The notes below the pieces were generated by a model. That model ran no database searches and was not told the DNA's origin. It worked only from the letters and a program-made list of their open reading frames with translations. This document shows, piece after piece, positions 31,428 through 42,699 of a DNA stretch of 64,000 nucleotides. A program made the position numbers and the translations under genes. Every line of letters starts with the position of its first letter. Within the stretch, counting starts at the first letter, position 1. The stretch is from Metellina segmentata (lineage: Eukaryota; Arthropoda; Arachnida; Araneae; Tetragnathidae), in contig OX375872.1 of NCBI GenBank assembly GCA_947359465.1, positions 10,486,137-10,550,136 of the forward strand, written 5' to 3'.

Positions 31428-32780
31428 TTGGGTCATCCGGAAAGTTCTGCAGGTTTTTTATGATAAATTCCTACGAAGCAGTACAAAAACATAAAAAAAA
31501 ATATTATTGAATCACATAAGCAACATTTTGTTCTATGACTTTTTGCCATCTTTCCTGGAGCTGGAAAATCCTTTAGTTTTAAAGAATCATTAGGCTTATT
31601 TGCTAAAAAGTTGCCGATGTGCTATTTGAAGGAAGGTCTCCAAAGAATTGGAATTCCAGGCCGTTCAGAGAATTTGGAAGTTACCTGAAGAGGTGAAAAT
31701 CTAAGGGGCAAGGAGTGGTGAATATAAGGGGGTGACACAAAACATTTCAGTCACCTCTACTATTGTAAAAGGAAGTGTTTGTTTTTCGTTATCACAGTCC
31801 TGAGGAATCTACGGCACTTACAATAATGGGATTTGGCACACAGGTAGTCCGAATTTTTTTCAGTTTTTGGGTAGCGGCGAATTTTAAAATTCAATCTAGA
31901 ACATTTAAAAATATTATTGAATGACATAAGCACTATTTTGTTCTAGGACTTTTTGCCACCATTCCGGCAGCTGGAAAATTATATTTAAAAAAAATCATTA
32001 GTCTTATCTGTAAAGAAGTTATCGAGGAGCTTCTTCTCCGAGTCTCCAAAGAATTGAAATCCAAAGAGGTGAAAATCTAAGGGCAAGGTCTAGTGAATAT
32101 TTGGGTAACACAAAACATCTCAGCCATATTCAATAAGTCATTGTCCGACATTCAGCGAAATGTGGGGCAGCGCATTGTCATGCTGGAAGACAACACCTCG
32201 ACGACTGGTCAGTTCTGGACGCTTAGCTTCAATTTCTGCTTTTAATACTGCCATTTGAGAACTGGTTTTTTCTAAATTTACTGTCTGATTTGTGGGAACA
32301 ATTCATAATGAACAATTCCTTTGCAGTCCCACCATACACAAATCGTTACTTTTTTGGGATGCAGCCCCCCTCTCGATGTTACTTGGATGTTCATTTGGCT
32401 TACCCCATGATCTTTTTCTTGAAACCATTACTGTATAGTATCCACTTCTCATCTCAAGTAATGAGCTGTTTCAAAAAAGGAGCTTCTTCATTTCGTCTCA
32501 GCAAAGAATTGCATGCCGAAATTCGAGCAAGCATATTCTGTTGTGTTAAAGTACTGGTCTTAAAATAAAAACATAATATGATGAAAATGAACTTTTTGGT
32601 TCTCCATTCTTAGCACTGCAGTGAAAGAAATATTATGACACAACACTTGCTAGAATTATGCAGTGAAAAGACCGAAGTTATGCATCTGTATCAATCAAGG
32701 TCACTCCATACCAGCGGTAGCAAAATAATAACAAAACGCCCTTCGATTTGAAAACCCGCAAAAATTTCCGGATGACCCAA
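31428..32780 (-). mobile_element. mariner-like element, decayed
   Basis: The ends TTGGGTCATCCGGAAAGTT and (reverse complement of the right end) TTGGGTCATCCGGAAATTT are terminal inverted repeats flanked by TA on both sides. On the minus strand near 32150-32200 a broken frame contains an HDNA.PH catalytic motif and, further on, the YSPDLAP.DFHLF region in degraded form. A ~250-bp interior part occurs twice (31470-31760 and 31905-32115), separated by a foreign repeat segment (31828-31912), so the element has been rearranged. Confidence 0.8.
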
Positions 32781-33542
32781 TATTTAGAGAGTTAGTTTTA
32801 GGTATCGTTTCATACAAACAGTTTGTCAAACTAGACAACCCAAAGATATGTATTTATGTTACGATTTATATTTTATTTGCGTGCATGTGCAAAATGCTCC
32901 TAGTATTCTAATAATCTGCTGAATACATTTTAGTTTGTTATTTGACTGTTTGTTTTTGACCCATCCCGTTTCCTTGCAGCCTGGGTGTGTCGATTTTGTA
33001 CAAATAAATTAGAACATTTGCTGCTCCGTCACCACCCACCCCTTCTTTCATACAGAAAATTGCCACGCCTATTTCTCTTAAAGATAACAGATTAGAATGG
33101 TTTCAAAATATGGAAAAATTATTGAGGCCTAAAACACTTTCTTCACATGAATGTGTTTCTGAACTATCTGTTTATGTCAATCATAACCAATATTGGTGTA
33201 TTTGAAATATTTCAGTAACTCCTTATGCTAGAGGGGTTAACTCAACAATAAAAACATTTGGATCTTAGGCGTTTGGGTTCTGTGTCCCGATAAATCAAAC
33301 TAATAGGTGATATCAAATCAGTAAGTTTGAATTTACAAGGGCAAGGAATGAGTTTAATCCTGAAAATCCGGAATAAATAAAAGTGATTCAAATAAAATTA
33401 ATTGAATTTTTTAATTAAAAAATCATGATCCATTTTTACCAAAAAAAGTCCATTTTTTTTACTTAAAACTAACCGCATAAAGGTTGACATCAATGATTTG
33501 TTACTGTGTGGAAGTAATTTGAATGATTTTTTTTGCCTTTAG

Positions 33543-33605
33543 ATGAAAAACTCCTGAAAATTCTACACGACAAAATCAATGCAAGAAACAGAAGAAGAAA
33601 TTCAG
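33543..33605 (+). CDS. Exon of unnamed split gene
   Basis: A 63-nt exon after TTTTTTTGCCTTTAG and before GTAATA, phase 1 in and out. With the split codon it encodes D-EKLLKILHDKINARNRRRNS, a basic amphipathic helix ending in an RNRRR cluster. Symmetric phase 1, like the exon before it. Confidence 0.7.
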
Positions 33606-33689
33606 GTAATACTTCTTTTTAAACTTATTCTAATTAGCCGTGTCAAGCTCCTGAAAATACAGTGGTCACAGTGGCCCAGTTAGAAGAAT

Positions 33690-33765
33690 AGCGGATTAGT
33701 GTTCAAAATCTGATCCAACCAAAGACCCTAGTGTATGTGGGGGCTGGTGCATTTTAAATTGTAAG
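33690..33765 (+). repeat. SINE fragment
   Basis: 'tgatccaaccaaagaccctagtgtatgtgggggctggtgcattttaaat' matches the middle of the SINE. It is followed by a short tandem duplication of 'gaaagaaaattgcaaataatgcaaa' at 33770-33825. Confidence 0.6.
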
Positions 33766-33914
33766 GATGAAAGAAAATTGCAAATAATGCAAAAATAGAA
33801 AGAAAATTGCAAATAATGCAAACTGCAAATGATGAAATTGAACAATTAGACAAAGAAATTATTCAAACTGAAAAAGAAAATTGTGTAACTACCCTCAATC
33901 CAACCACATTCGGT

Positions 33915-34005
33915 AATGGTAATTTTTAGTTAACGTCGTACTAGAGCAACACAACGGGCTATTGACGACGGTCCGGAATCAGTCCGCTAAGAGCAAAAGG
34001 TAGAA
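33915..34005 (-). repeat. SINE fragment, minus strand
   Basis: Tail 'ggtaatggtaatttttag' followed by the hallmark 'ttaacgtcgtactagagcaacacaacgggc' and 'gacgacggtccggaatcagtcc'. It is cut at about 34000 next to a Tc1 fragment. Confidence 0.8.
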
Positions 34006-34009
34006 TATG

Positions 34010-34545
34010 ACCATGGCAGATGCAAATTTGTCGTGGATCAATATTATGGGTGACCGTGTATCGTAAGCAATGACACCCCATACCATCACACCAGCTGTGG
34101 GAGCGGTGTGTCGCTGTAAAGCGAAGGCAGGATTGAGGCGTTCACCATGGGGCCTCCACACACGAACACAATTGTCATCACTGCTCAAAATGAATCTAGA
34201 TTCGTCGCTCAAGACGACATGGTTCCATTCCGTTGTAGTCCAATCCGTGCGCGACACCACTCCAAACGGAGGCGTCGGTGTGTGGGTGTCATAGGCAGCA
34301 CACGTAATGGGCGTCGCGGTACCATACACAGGGGCCCAAGGTTTATAGAAGGGGAATAGGTTTGCTCCTTCACAGCGGAAACTCGTTCTGAACGGGAAAG
34401 TGATCGTGACGTACCGGCGGGGAAGTCCAACCCTGGCGCCACGACGTTTTCTACACAACTGAATCGGATTTCGTCTTGAATTGTAAAACTCGCTGAAGAC
34501 GAATCCTACACCACAAAACGACGATTTTTGTTTTAATCAATAGCT
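34010..34545 (-). pseudogene. Tc1-like transposase fragment
   Basis: The minus-strand frame contains SDESRFILSSDDNCVRVWRP, then PTAGVMVWGVIAYDTRSPII, which is the second catalytic aspartate region of Tc1 transposases. Nearly identical to the matching part of the element at 38641-39970. The C-terminus and most of the N-terminus are missing. Confidence 0.85.
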
Positions 34546-35084
34546 GATAATTTAAAGCATTTACACACGAATGCTCATCAACCACATGAGTACCGTTTTT
34601 GAGTAAAACGTTGCTGAAAAGTGTGAAAAACTGAAATCTCCAAGTCCATTAACCACTCCCCCCTGCTGTTTTATTGGCCTTGTGAATTGGACTCCCTGGT
34701 TCCCTCGTTTCGCGGTTTTACCAGGCATCTGTATATCCTCAAGGGATTTGCTTCGTGAAAGGCGATTATTAGCTGTTCAACAGTGTAGTATTCGTTTCAG
34801 TTTTGATAAAATTTAATATAATTTTAAAATAAGAATCGTTGGAAAACAAAGAATATTCTTTTTTTTATTTGATTTTATTGCTCTATTTAATAAAAAATAT
34901 AGCATATTTTGTGCATCATATAAATAGATTACAATTGGTATGAGCTAAGTTCTTGCGTTTAATTAGCGCAGTAATTTAGGTATGTTTACACATATTTGAG
35001 TATGTATTTAATTCATTGAACGCGATTAACACTCAATTAAAGACACCCTATTTTAATTTAAAATAACCGGTTTGCAATCTGCAG

Positions 35085-35284
35085 ATCACGTAGAAGATTT
35101 ATTCTTTAAAAAAAATCAGGGTGTGAAATATAAGAGGACAACTAAACAAAATTGGAAATCATTATCTACAGTATTGTTTGAAAAGTGCACGAGTACTGTG
35201 GAACAAAACTATATAGTATTTATGACAATTTTGTTCAATCAAACTGCAGGAAGAATTCTTAAACCTGAAAGAAATATTCTACAA
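35085..35284 (+). CDS. Large exon of unnamed split gene
   Basis: A 200-nt exon after TTTGCAATCTGCAG and before GTAACT. Phase 1 in matches exon 33543-33605, and phase 0 out matches exon 40560-40673. It encodes about 66 residues: a split aspartate, HVEDLFFKKNQGVKYKRTTK, then QNWKSLSTVLFEKCTSTVEQ, NYIVFMTILFN and a basic end RILKPERNILQ. No domain recognised. If the donor is not used, the frame continues for 21 codons to a TGA at 35348, so an alternative shorter C-terminus is possible. Confidence 0.65.
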
Positions 35285-35908
35285 GTAACTTTAAGTTTGA
35301 AAGGGTTTATTAATTTCCACACACACACACAGAGAGAATACTTAATGTGATTTAAAGGAAAGTGTTTTAATTTTTTTTTAATTGATAACATTTTAATTGA
35401 AGAGAGGAATAGAAATGAAGCACAGTGTGTTTCTTTTTTTTTTCTTAAGTATCGCTAAGATATATTGCGAGGAGTACTAGACTTTCGAGGGGTTTCCATT
35501 GAAGTGTGTGTGTGTGTGTACTATTTAGTTATTGGAGTCTTGTTTAGAGATTCATAGAAAATATACGCGTCAATAATCCACAAATTAAATTTTAAAACAA
35601 TCAATTAATATCAACACTATATTTCTGTATAAAATATATAAAATTGTGACTAAGCAATGGAATGCATGGAAAGTAAAATTATTTTGTTTTCTCTCATTTG
35701 AATTGGTATCAGTAAGAACTTGATCCATATATAATGTTCGAAATATATTCTTTAATCATTAGATTCATGTTAAACTATTTGTAGAAAGAATATTTTGAAA
35801 AAGAGCTTTATATAAAACCGAATACAACAAAAACTCCAAAATATCCCTAAAAGAATGTACTAATAGAAATAAGCAAAAAACATTTGAAAACTATTTTTAG
35901 ATGAACTA

Positions 35909-36031
35909 GGGGGCTCCGCCCCTGCTCGTTTACGCTCGTCAACCCCCGGGGATTGCTACGCAATCCCATTTGGTTTGCTTCGCAAACCAACACTCCTTTT
36001 ACAGATGCCATTTGTTTTTCTTCGCAAACCA
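35909..36031. repeat. Array of GC-closed triloop hairpins
   Basis: Consecutive perfect hairpins: GGGGC-TCC-GCCCC (35910-35922), GGGATTGC-TAC-GCAATCCC (35949-35967) and TTGGTTTGC-TTC-GCAAACCAA (35970-35990). A half copy lies near 36020-36031 and a direct GCTCG repeat stands between the first two. The same hairpins occur singly or in pairs at 22202 and 48718-48756. This is a mobile, structured repeat of unknown class. Confidence 0.85.
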
Positions 36032-36241
36032 ACATTCCTTTCGCAGAGTGAAACTATCTGAATAATTCGTATTAATCTGGTTTCACTCAATCTGGTTTCG
36101 GCGGGAACTTTTTTTTAATATAGAGAGATTCGAGCATTATATATAAGTATGGATCCATGAATAGAAACTTGCAATATAGTAATTATATTGCAATAGCCAA
36201 ATTTCAATGCAGTAATGTTTAGAGACATTCTGAGCATTTAC

Positions 36242-36445
36242 CTATTTTTCTGCAGAATCTTCAATGGTTTTCAACTTTGAGGATGCTGCCCACTTTTTAG
36301 GTTTGCGTTGTTGAGCCCGTTCTGCTCGACGTATACAAGTCTTTTTATTCGAGTGCCGAATGCGAATAAATGTTCTTGTTCTCACGTACATCTTGATCAC
36401 TTCGATGTTTATATGCTCATACTTTTCGGTTATCAAGGAGCACAT
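36242..36445 (-). other. Unrecognised small minus-strand frame
   Basis: A 67-residue frame with a Lys/Arg-rich end (IRRAERAQQRKPKKWAASSK) after VIKMYVRTRTFIRIRHSNKK. The composition is coherent enough to be a remnant of a transposase C-terminus, but I cannot place it in a family and no neighbouring frame extends it. Confidence 0.3.
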
Positions 36446-36664
36446 TTTTTTGACAACCCCTTTTTCTTTTGATAAGGAATTAGACCCATGAATTCCGGTA
36501 TTACATCAAATTCCGAGATTTTCTTCAGCCACTACTCAGATGAATCGCTCATCTGGATTGTAAGAGTTATCCTCAAGCGTAGAAGTATGGTGGAAATTAA
36601 AATAAATAATCAAGGCTTTGTAAGGCGCGGAATATTTTTTTGTAAGGTGTGGGGTGGGTTGTTA

Positions 36665-36895
36665 AATTTACCTCGCACTGGAAGCAACAAACAGACGGGT
36701 TATTGGCAACGGTCCGGAATCTATCGCAAAGGGAAAGATCCGAGGGCAATACTTGGCAATTTTGAACCACGGTTCGATGACGAGTTCAACACCTGAGTTG
36801 GTACCCACTCTCCTAACTTTCACACAGCGCCAAAGTTCAGAAATTTGAGGCCAAAGCAGATTTAACGTGCACCAGTCCCCACCTTCACGACGGTC
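36665..36895 (-). repeat. SINE copy, minus strand
   Basis: 'ggcaacggtccggaatctatcgcaaagggaaagatccgag', 'ttttgaaccacggttcgatgacga', 'cacctgagttggtacccactctcc' and 'gtgcaccagtccccacc' in family order. Confidence 0.8.
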
Positions 36896-37084
36896 TTTTA
36901 GTTGGTTGGATTTCGCAACCCTCCGTTTGCTAATCTGCGACTCTTATCAAACAAGGTTACCGCGGCCACTACAAGGTGGGCTATGATAAAGAAATTTTTT
37001 CTAATTCTCTTATCACCTTCTCGTAGTTGCATGGTTACCCGTGTTACGCATTTCCAAAGAGAAGTTTGTTTTAGCATTCCGTGA

Positions 37085-37250
37085 ACTCGTCGACACTAGA
37101 TCACAACACCAGCTCAGGTGTTGCTTCGTCATCTGACAATGGTTCAAAATTCCGAGGTGTTGTCCTCGGATCTTTCCCTTAAGGGACTGATCCCGGACCG
37201 TCGTCAATAGCCCGTTGTGTTGGTCTAGTACGACGTTAACTAAAAATTAC
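37085..37250 (+). repeat. SINE 3' half, plus strand
   Basis: From 'agctcaggtgttgcttcgtcatctgac' to 'tagtacgacgttaactaaaaattaccattgccatt'; the tail is a simple (ATTACC)-like repeat. Confidence 0.85.
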
Positions 37251-37384
37251 CATTGCCATTAGCGACGTTAATTGATTACCTAACCTAGTCTTTAAATGTA
37301 AACTAACAAATGAGGTGGAAATACTTTACTTCCATAAATCAGCAGTTATCATATGCTACATGTATTTTTTTTTACAAGAAGAGG

Positions 37385-37670
37385 AGAATCATAGCGGCCT
37401 ATTAATTTCGGTACGATAGGAAACATACCAAGACAACACCTCATATTTTTTAAACACGGTCAGATGATGAAGACAACAACCGAACTGGGACCCTACTCTC
37501 CAAACTGCCAGCTTCAGGACAATGTAGGCCACAACAGATTCAACGTACACCAGTCCCACGTACACGACGGTCGTCAGTTGGATCAAGTTTCGAACTTGCA
37601 AACCATCGGTTTCTAATCCGTACAATACCCTGTTGTGATGCTCCAGTGTCACATTAATTAACTACCTACC
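37385..37670. repeat. SINE copies, rearranged
   Basis: A minus-oriented body (37435-37590, 'cacggtcagatgatgaag...gtacaccagtcccacgtacacgacggtc') is followed by a short plus-oriented 3' end (37600-37675). Two copies have been fused or one inverted. Confidence 0.7.
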
Positions 37671-37904
37671 TCCAACCAAGCTACAGGAACTCGCGTGTTT
37701 TCAGATGACTCAACACTATATAAAGCAACTGAACGTAGCAGTATTGTTTTAGCACTACAATTTCGAATCATAATGTTACAGCTGTTACTCTTCCATTAGA
37801 TAGTAAGGAGTATTCTCAATTCCTTCATGTATTAACGAATGCATTTATGAAAATGCGTGTGATACTAACTTTTTAGAATAACTCTCCGTTCTCTTTTTAA
37901 TTCC

Positions 37905-38095
37905 ACTTTTCACCAGTTTGGAGAGTGGGGTGCCAGCTCAGGTGTATCTTCGCCATCTGACCCTGGTTCAAAATTACGTTAGCGTTGTCCTCGGATCTTT
38001 TCCTTAAGGGACTGATCCCGGGCCGTCGTTAATAGCCCGTTGTGTTGCTCTAGTACGACGTTAACTAAAATTACCATTACCATTTACCATCCACT
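37905..38095 (+). repeat. SINE 3' half, plus strand
   Basis: 'gtttggagagtggggtgccagctcaggtg' through 'cgtcgttaatagcccgttgtgttgctctagtacgacgtt' with an '(attacc)n' tail; nearly identical to the copy at 37085-37250. Confidence 0.85.
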
Positions 38096-38640
38096 TTTCA
38101 CCCTTATACTTTATTTTTTTCGATATAACTACAGCAAAAGCTCGATAAGTTGTAACTCAAGGAACCATGAAATTTTGACTACTTAACCCTACAAGAGGTT
38201 TCGATTATCTTTCAATATTTCGTCCATCAAGGTTTTGCCAATTCTGCCTACGACGAGATACATTGCCATCAAGATATTATTTTTGACGATGGTAAGACCA
38301 CGATCTGGTCCAATGACGAGATATCTCTTTCATCAAACTCTGCCGACGGTTTTGCTAGAGAGAGAGAGGGGAAACACGACGGCACAATCCGAATTACAAT
38401 TACCTTTATTTACTTTAAATATACCCCAGGGATTGCCAAATTTCTTGAGTCGTCGAGCCCTTCAAGAGTTTCTTGACACCCTCTATTTTACTATTACGTA
38501 ATTACAATAGGACAAGCAGAAAAGACAGCAGAAATTACAATAGGACATGAAGATAGTGAGTTTAAAGATTGTTTGTTTTATATTTATGGGGTGTGTGTGT
38601 GTGTCTATATTGTATATATATGATAAATATTACACTCATT

Positions 38641-39970
38641 GCCATAAAAATTTGCGTACCAAGAAAAGTCGTCAAAATGAAACGAAATTTTACACATGTA
38701 AGTACTACTTTGATATAAGTAAGTGATTAGAAAATCAAAGAAAAAGGATCATTTATTGCAGAAAAAAGTACAAATGAACGGAAGTTTTAGTACTCTGTTG
38801 AACCCCCTCTAGCGCAAATGCACGATGCGATACGAGCGGGCATTGAGGCATACAAGTTCCGTATGATGTCCTGAGACATCTCGTTCCACAGTTGCTGTAA
38901 ACGCGCCTCTAGTTCGACCAAACTCGTAGGGTGTCCAACTTGCCATCCCAAATGATCCCAGATTTGCTCGATTTGTGATAAATCTGGGGATCGAGCAGGC
39001 GAGGGAAGGGTGGTAATGTGGCGGAGGCAGTCTTGTGACATCCTTGCTGTGTGTGTGGCGGAGCATTGTCTGGTTGAAAAATGGCTCCTGGGAGCCCTGT
39101 CATGAGTGGCATCACATGTGGCTGAAGAATGTCATGGACGTACCGCTGGGCTGTCATTGTGCCATAGATCAATATTAGGGCTGACCGTGTATCGTAAGCA
39201 ATGGCACCCCATACCATCATACCAGCTGTGGGAGCGGTGTGTCGCTGTAAAGCGAAGGCAGGATTGAGGCGTTCACCACGGGGCCTCCACACACGAACTC
39301 GATTGTCATCACTGCTCAAATTGAATCTAGATTCGTCGCTGAAGACGACCTGGTTCCATTCCGTTGCAGTCCAATCCCGTCGTGCGCGACACCACTCCAA
39401 ACAGAGGCGTTGGTGGGAGGGTGTCATTGGCATTACACGTAATAAGCGCCGCGATACCAGATGTCCTTCAGCCAGGCCCTTTGGGATGGTTCGGGAAGAC
39501 ACAGGGGCCCGTAGTGAAGGTGCTGTCTGTCTGGATAGCGGCCAATGAGGCAGTTGACTCTACGCGTGCGTTTCGTATCATGTGACGGTCTTCTCGACGA
39601 CTGGACTATCGAGGGCGTCCTGAGCCTCGTCGCTGTGTAAATGGCTGGTCCCAACACCTCCTCACTATAAAATCAGAACGGTCTACTTAACGAGCTTATA
39701 TTATACTTAACGAGCTTATATTATACTTAACGAGCTACTCGTAGGGCCGACCACCCAGCTTCCATCATCCCGATGATTCTTCCCCTCTCGAACTCTGACA
39801 GCTGCTCATATTGTCTTCAATGGCGGCGTAACGACATGTCTACTCAGCATACCTTCCTTTGCAAAATATTAAGTACATTCAAACAAGCTCTGCTTACATG
39901 TTGTATACTCCAAGGAGAAAGAAGTTCAATGCCCTCTAGTGGCATTACGCAATGAGCAATCACGCTGCAT
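38641..39970 (-). mobile_element. Tc1-like element, near full length but broken
   Basis: The left end 'cattgccataaaaatttgcgtacc' resembles Bari/Tc1-type termini. On the minus strand the N-terminal reading LSEFERGRIIGMMEAGWSA (about 39730-39800) is followed, after a region with a 22-bp sequence repeated 2.5 times (39690-39735), by the transposase body at 38909-39502. The body includes SDESRFNLSSDDNRVRVWRP, FQPDNAPPHTQ and, near 38950, a degraded DLSQIEQIWDHLG. Frameshifts separate the pieces. The right terminus was not defined. Confidence 0.8.
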
Positions 39971-39989
39971 TTTAAATCATTTGCATTAC

Positions 39990-40395
39990 CACACACCCAT
40001 ACAAGTACAAAGATAATCGAATTACATTCATTTGTCAAGACATTGTGTACAATTCATTCTTGCAAAATTTGGTTTTCAAAAAATCCAATTTAGAATTAAA
40101 TACCTTTGCATTTCCTTTCCATTAAAATGCCGCATGCGTTCTATTTAATCACAATTTGGAATCAATTATACGGCGAAGTGCATGCTTGATCAGTTCGGGC
40201 GTCGTAACCAATATAAACAATATCACGTGATCGTGAGGAGACTGCAGTAGCCAATCACAGGGAGCGTCTCATTTTAATCCCTTACACGCCGTTTGAGAAT
40301 ACTGTTCTTGATAAACCTCGAGTTATATCTTACCCGCGGATCAACTGATCCTCTATCCTGATGATGTTAACTCGAGACTTGTGAATATGGCCGTT
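39990..40395. mobile_element. Short copy of the 11045-12018 element
   Basis: Matches 11080-11430 in order and then jumps to the 'gttaactcgagacttgtgaatatggccgt' end. It lacks the ~550 interior bases of the longer copy, as expected for deletion derivatives of one DNA element. Confidence 0.6.
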
Positions 40396-40559
40396 AGTCT
40401 GGAACGTCTGTGAAGAATACGATATTTTCGAGGGTTTATTTTTGTAATTGATGTGCATGCTGTTCCAAGGATGACCCCAAGTGTTGTGGGCCATCTGAGT
40501 GCATATGTGAAGAACAGTCTTACTCCATTTGCTTGTTTCATCTTTTCCTCTATTTTTAG

Positions 40560-40673
40560 GTGGAGGAAGTGGACTCCGATGACGAGGGAGTCTACGTCGT
40601 TGGCGTATACCTCCAGTACGAACCACCAATGGACGTTGAGGAGGGATCTCCCGGAGTCCCTCGCGCACCGCAG
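40560..40673 (+). CDS. Acidic C-terminal-region exon of unnamed split gene
   Basis: A 114-nt exon after TTCCTCTATTTTTAG and before GTAAAC, phase 0 in and out. It encodes VEEVDSDDEGVYVVGVYLQY, then EPPMDVEEGSPGVPRAPQ. The VDSDDEG start is a strongly acidic serine motif. GC content is well above the surrounding intron. It fits exon 35085-35284 upstream and the terminal exon downstream without any frame conflict. Confidence 0.7.
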
Positions 40674-41094
40674 GTAAACAATTGTTACCTATGGAATTTC
40701 ATTCACACCGGAGGCATGGTATAGATCTGTGTACCGTGGATATTATCACCCTTTTAAATGACCGCTGGCATCGATCACTATTTACGATCTGTCAGCAATT
40801 GACCTCCTAGAAAGTTCCTCCTTTTGTTTGGTGCCCCCCTGCCCTACCGACCGTGAGACGTGAACGTTTTAGGAAAAGCATGAATATATATCTCTTCTCG
40901 CGCCAAACGATACGCCACACAATACTATGAAAGGAAAGCATCAGCTGCAAATAACACTCACGGATCGCTCAAGTTTGGTAATTAGGTAGGAAGGCTCGAA
41001 GCCAAAGGGCCGTTCTGTGAGACGATTGAAAAAATCTTAGCGTAAAGGTTAAATGTGTAGTGACTCAAGTAGAGTTTGTAAGCGTATTGTGTAG

Positions 41095-41445
41095 AGGCGA
41101 TGGTAATGGTGATGGTAATTTTAGTTAACGTCGTACTAGAGCAACACAACGGGCTATTGAGGACGGTCCGGAATCAATCCCTTAAGGGAAAGATACGAGG
41201 ACAAACCTCGTAATTTTGAACCACGGTCAGATGACGAAGCAACACCTGAGCTGGCACCCCACTCTCCAAACTTCCACACCAACCCAACCCAACTTTCGGC
41301 CACGACAGATTTAAGGTGCACCAGTCGCCTCTACACCATACGCTTACAAACATCCATGCCCGGACCCGGATTCGAACCAGGAATCTTCCGATTAGAGGCT
41401 AACACCTTAAGTGCTATACCAGTTGGTCGGCTATACCAAATGAAA
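41095..41445 (-). repeat. Full-length tRNA-derived SINE, minus strand
   Basis: On the minus strand it starts with a tRNA-like head containing an A box (TGGTATAGCACTTAAGG, plus positions 41405-41421) and a perfect B box (GGTTCGAATCC, 41368-41378). The family body follows, ending in a '(ggtaat)'-type tail at 41095-41115. This is the best complete example in the window and defines the family as polymerase III-transcribed. Confidence 0.85.
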
Positions 41446-41449
41446 ATGG

Positions 41450-41615
41450 TAAGGTAATGGTAATTGTATTTAACGTCGTACTATAGCAACACAACGGGCT
41501 ATTGACAACGGTCCGGAATCAGTCCCTTAAGGGAAAGAATCGAGGACAACACCTCGTAATTTTGAACCACGGTCAGATGGCGAAGCAACACCTGAGCTGG
41601 CACCCCAATTGAAAA
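41450..41615 (-). repeat. SINE 3' half, minus strand
   Basis: The same tail and 'taacgtcgtactatagcaacacaacgggc' start as the neighbour, truncated after 'cacctgagctggcacccca', that is, 5'-truncated. Confidence 0.85.
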
Positions 41616-41819
41616 TGATTTTGGTTCATCCAGCAGAACATATAAAAACAAAAGATAAAGAGCAGTGAAATTTCTAGAAAAATATTTATGTTTTAAATTT
41701 AGGTATTGCTGATTTTTCGTTTACCTGATTGGCGGGAATTATTATCCCCCATTCATCCCTGACGGGATGCCAATAGCTCTTGCGTTGCCGACAATGCTAC
41801 TTTAATCAACTACCTACCA

Positions 41820-42165
41820 CCGTAGTCTGAGCTTGTGTGGTTTCCATAAAAACCAACCTTGTCCTAAGTAAGGGTCAATAGCCCGTTGAGTTGCTCTAGT
41901 ACGACGTTAATATTAAAATTACCAATTACCTGTATTGAATCTGTGATGCATCTGGTCTGTAAAATTCTTTACTGTAGCTTGTAAATTGATTGGAAGTTAG
42001 TATTTTAACGTCGCACTGGAGCATGCCATCGGGCTTTTGGCGACGGTCCGTGATCGAACCCAAAAGAAAGCATCCCAGGACAACTCGACGTCATCCCGAA
42101 CCATGGTCAGATGACAAGGCAACACACGAGATGGCACCCCACTCTCCACGCCAATGTGAGGACAG
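41820..42165. repeat. SINE fragments, both orientations
   Basis: A plus-strand 3' end at 41865-41925 ('gggtcaatagcccgttgagttgctctagtacgacgtta') and a divergent minus-strand copy at 42000-42165 ('aacgtcgcactggagcatgcc...cacacgagatggcaccccactctcc'). Confidence 0.7.
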
Positions 42166-42310
42166 ATTCAGGGTGTCTACCAGTCAAATCATGGAAGTCG
42201 CGAATTGATCCAGAAAATGGTCACGAAAGGCATGAAAAAATCACGAAATCGGCCTTTTAGTCACGAATTTTTCCGTTTTGTAAACTGTGGAAGGACGTTC
42301 CCTTTTTTTT
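42165..42310. repeat. Possible hAT-like terminus
   Basis: 'cagggtgtctaccagtcaaatcatggaa' followed by repeated 'gtcacgaa' motifs. The CAGGGTGTCTACCAGTC start is like termini of hAT-type elements. Only one end is visible. Confidence 0.4.
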
Positions 42311-42317
42311 TTGAAGC

Positions 42318-42680
42318 CGACCAACCGGGTTAATGTTTCTGGTTCGAATCCGGGTCCGGGCATGGATGTTTGTAAGCGCATAGTGTAGAGGCGGCTGGTT
42401 CAACTTAAATCTGTCGTGGCTAAAAGTCCTCATGTTGGGTTGGTGTGGAAGTTTGGAGAGTGGGGTGCCAACTCGGGTGTTGCTTCGTCATCTGACCGTG
42501 GTTCAAAATTACGAGATGTTGTCCTCGATCTTTCCCTTAAGGGACTGATCCCGGACCGTCGTCAATAGCCCGCTGTGTTGCTTTAGTACGACGCTAACTA
42601 AAAAAATTACCAATTACCCGGACCGTCGTCAATAGCCCGTTGTGTTGCTCTAGTACGACGCTAACTAAAATTATAAATTT
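42318..42680 (+). repeat. tRNA-derived SINE, plus strand, plus extra 3' fragment
   Basis: A head with 'gaccaaccgggttaatg' and the B box GGTTCGAATCC, then the body to 'acgctaacta'. A second 3' end of the same family (42620-42680) is appended in tandem, joined through the AATTACC tail. Confidence 0.85.
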
Positions 42681-42699
42681 ACCAGATATGGCCATTGTG

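Noticed and set aside
35909..36031. CRISPR-like or bacterial terminator array
   Set aside because: Repeats are different palindromes, not identical direct repeats with spacers, and the context is plainly eukaryotic.
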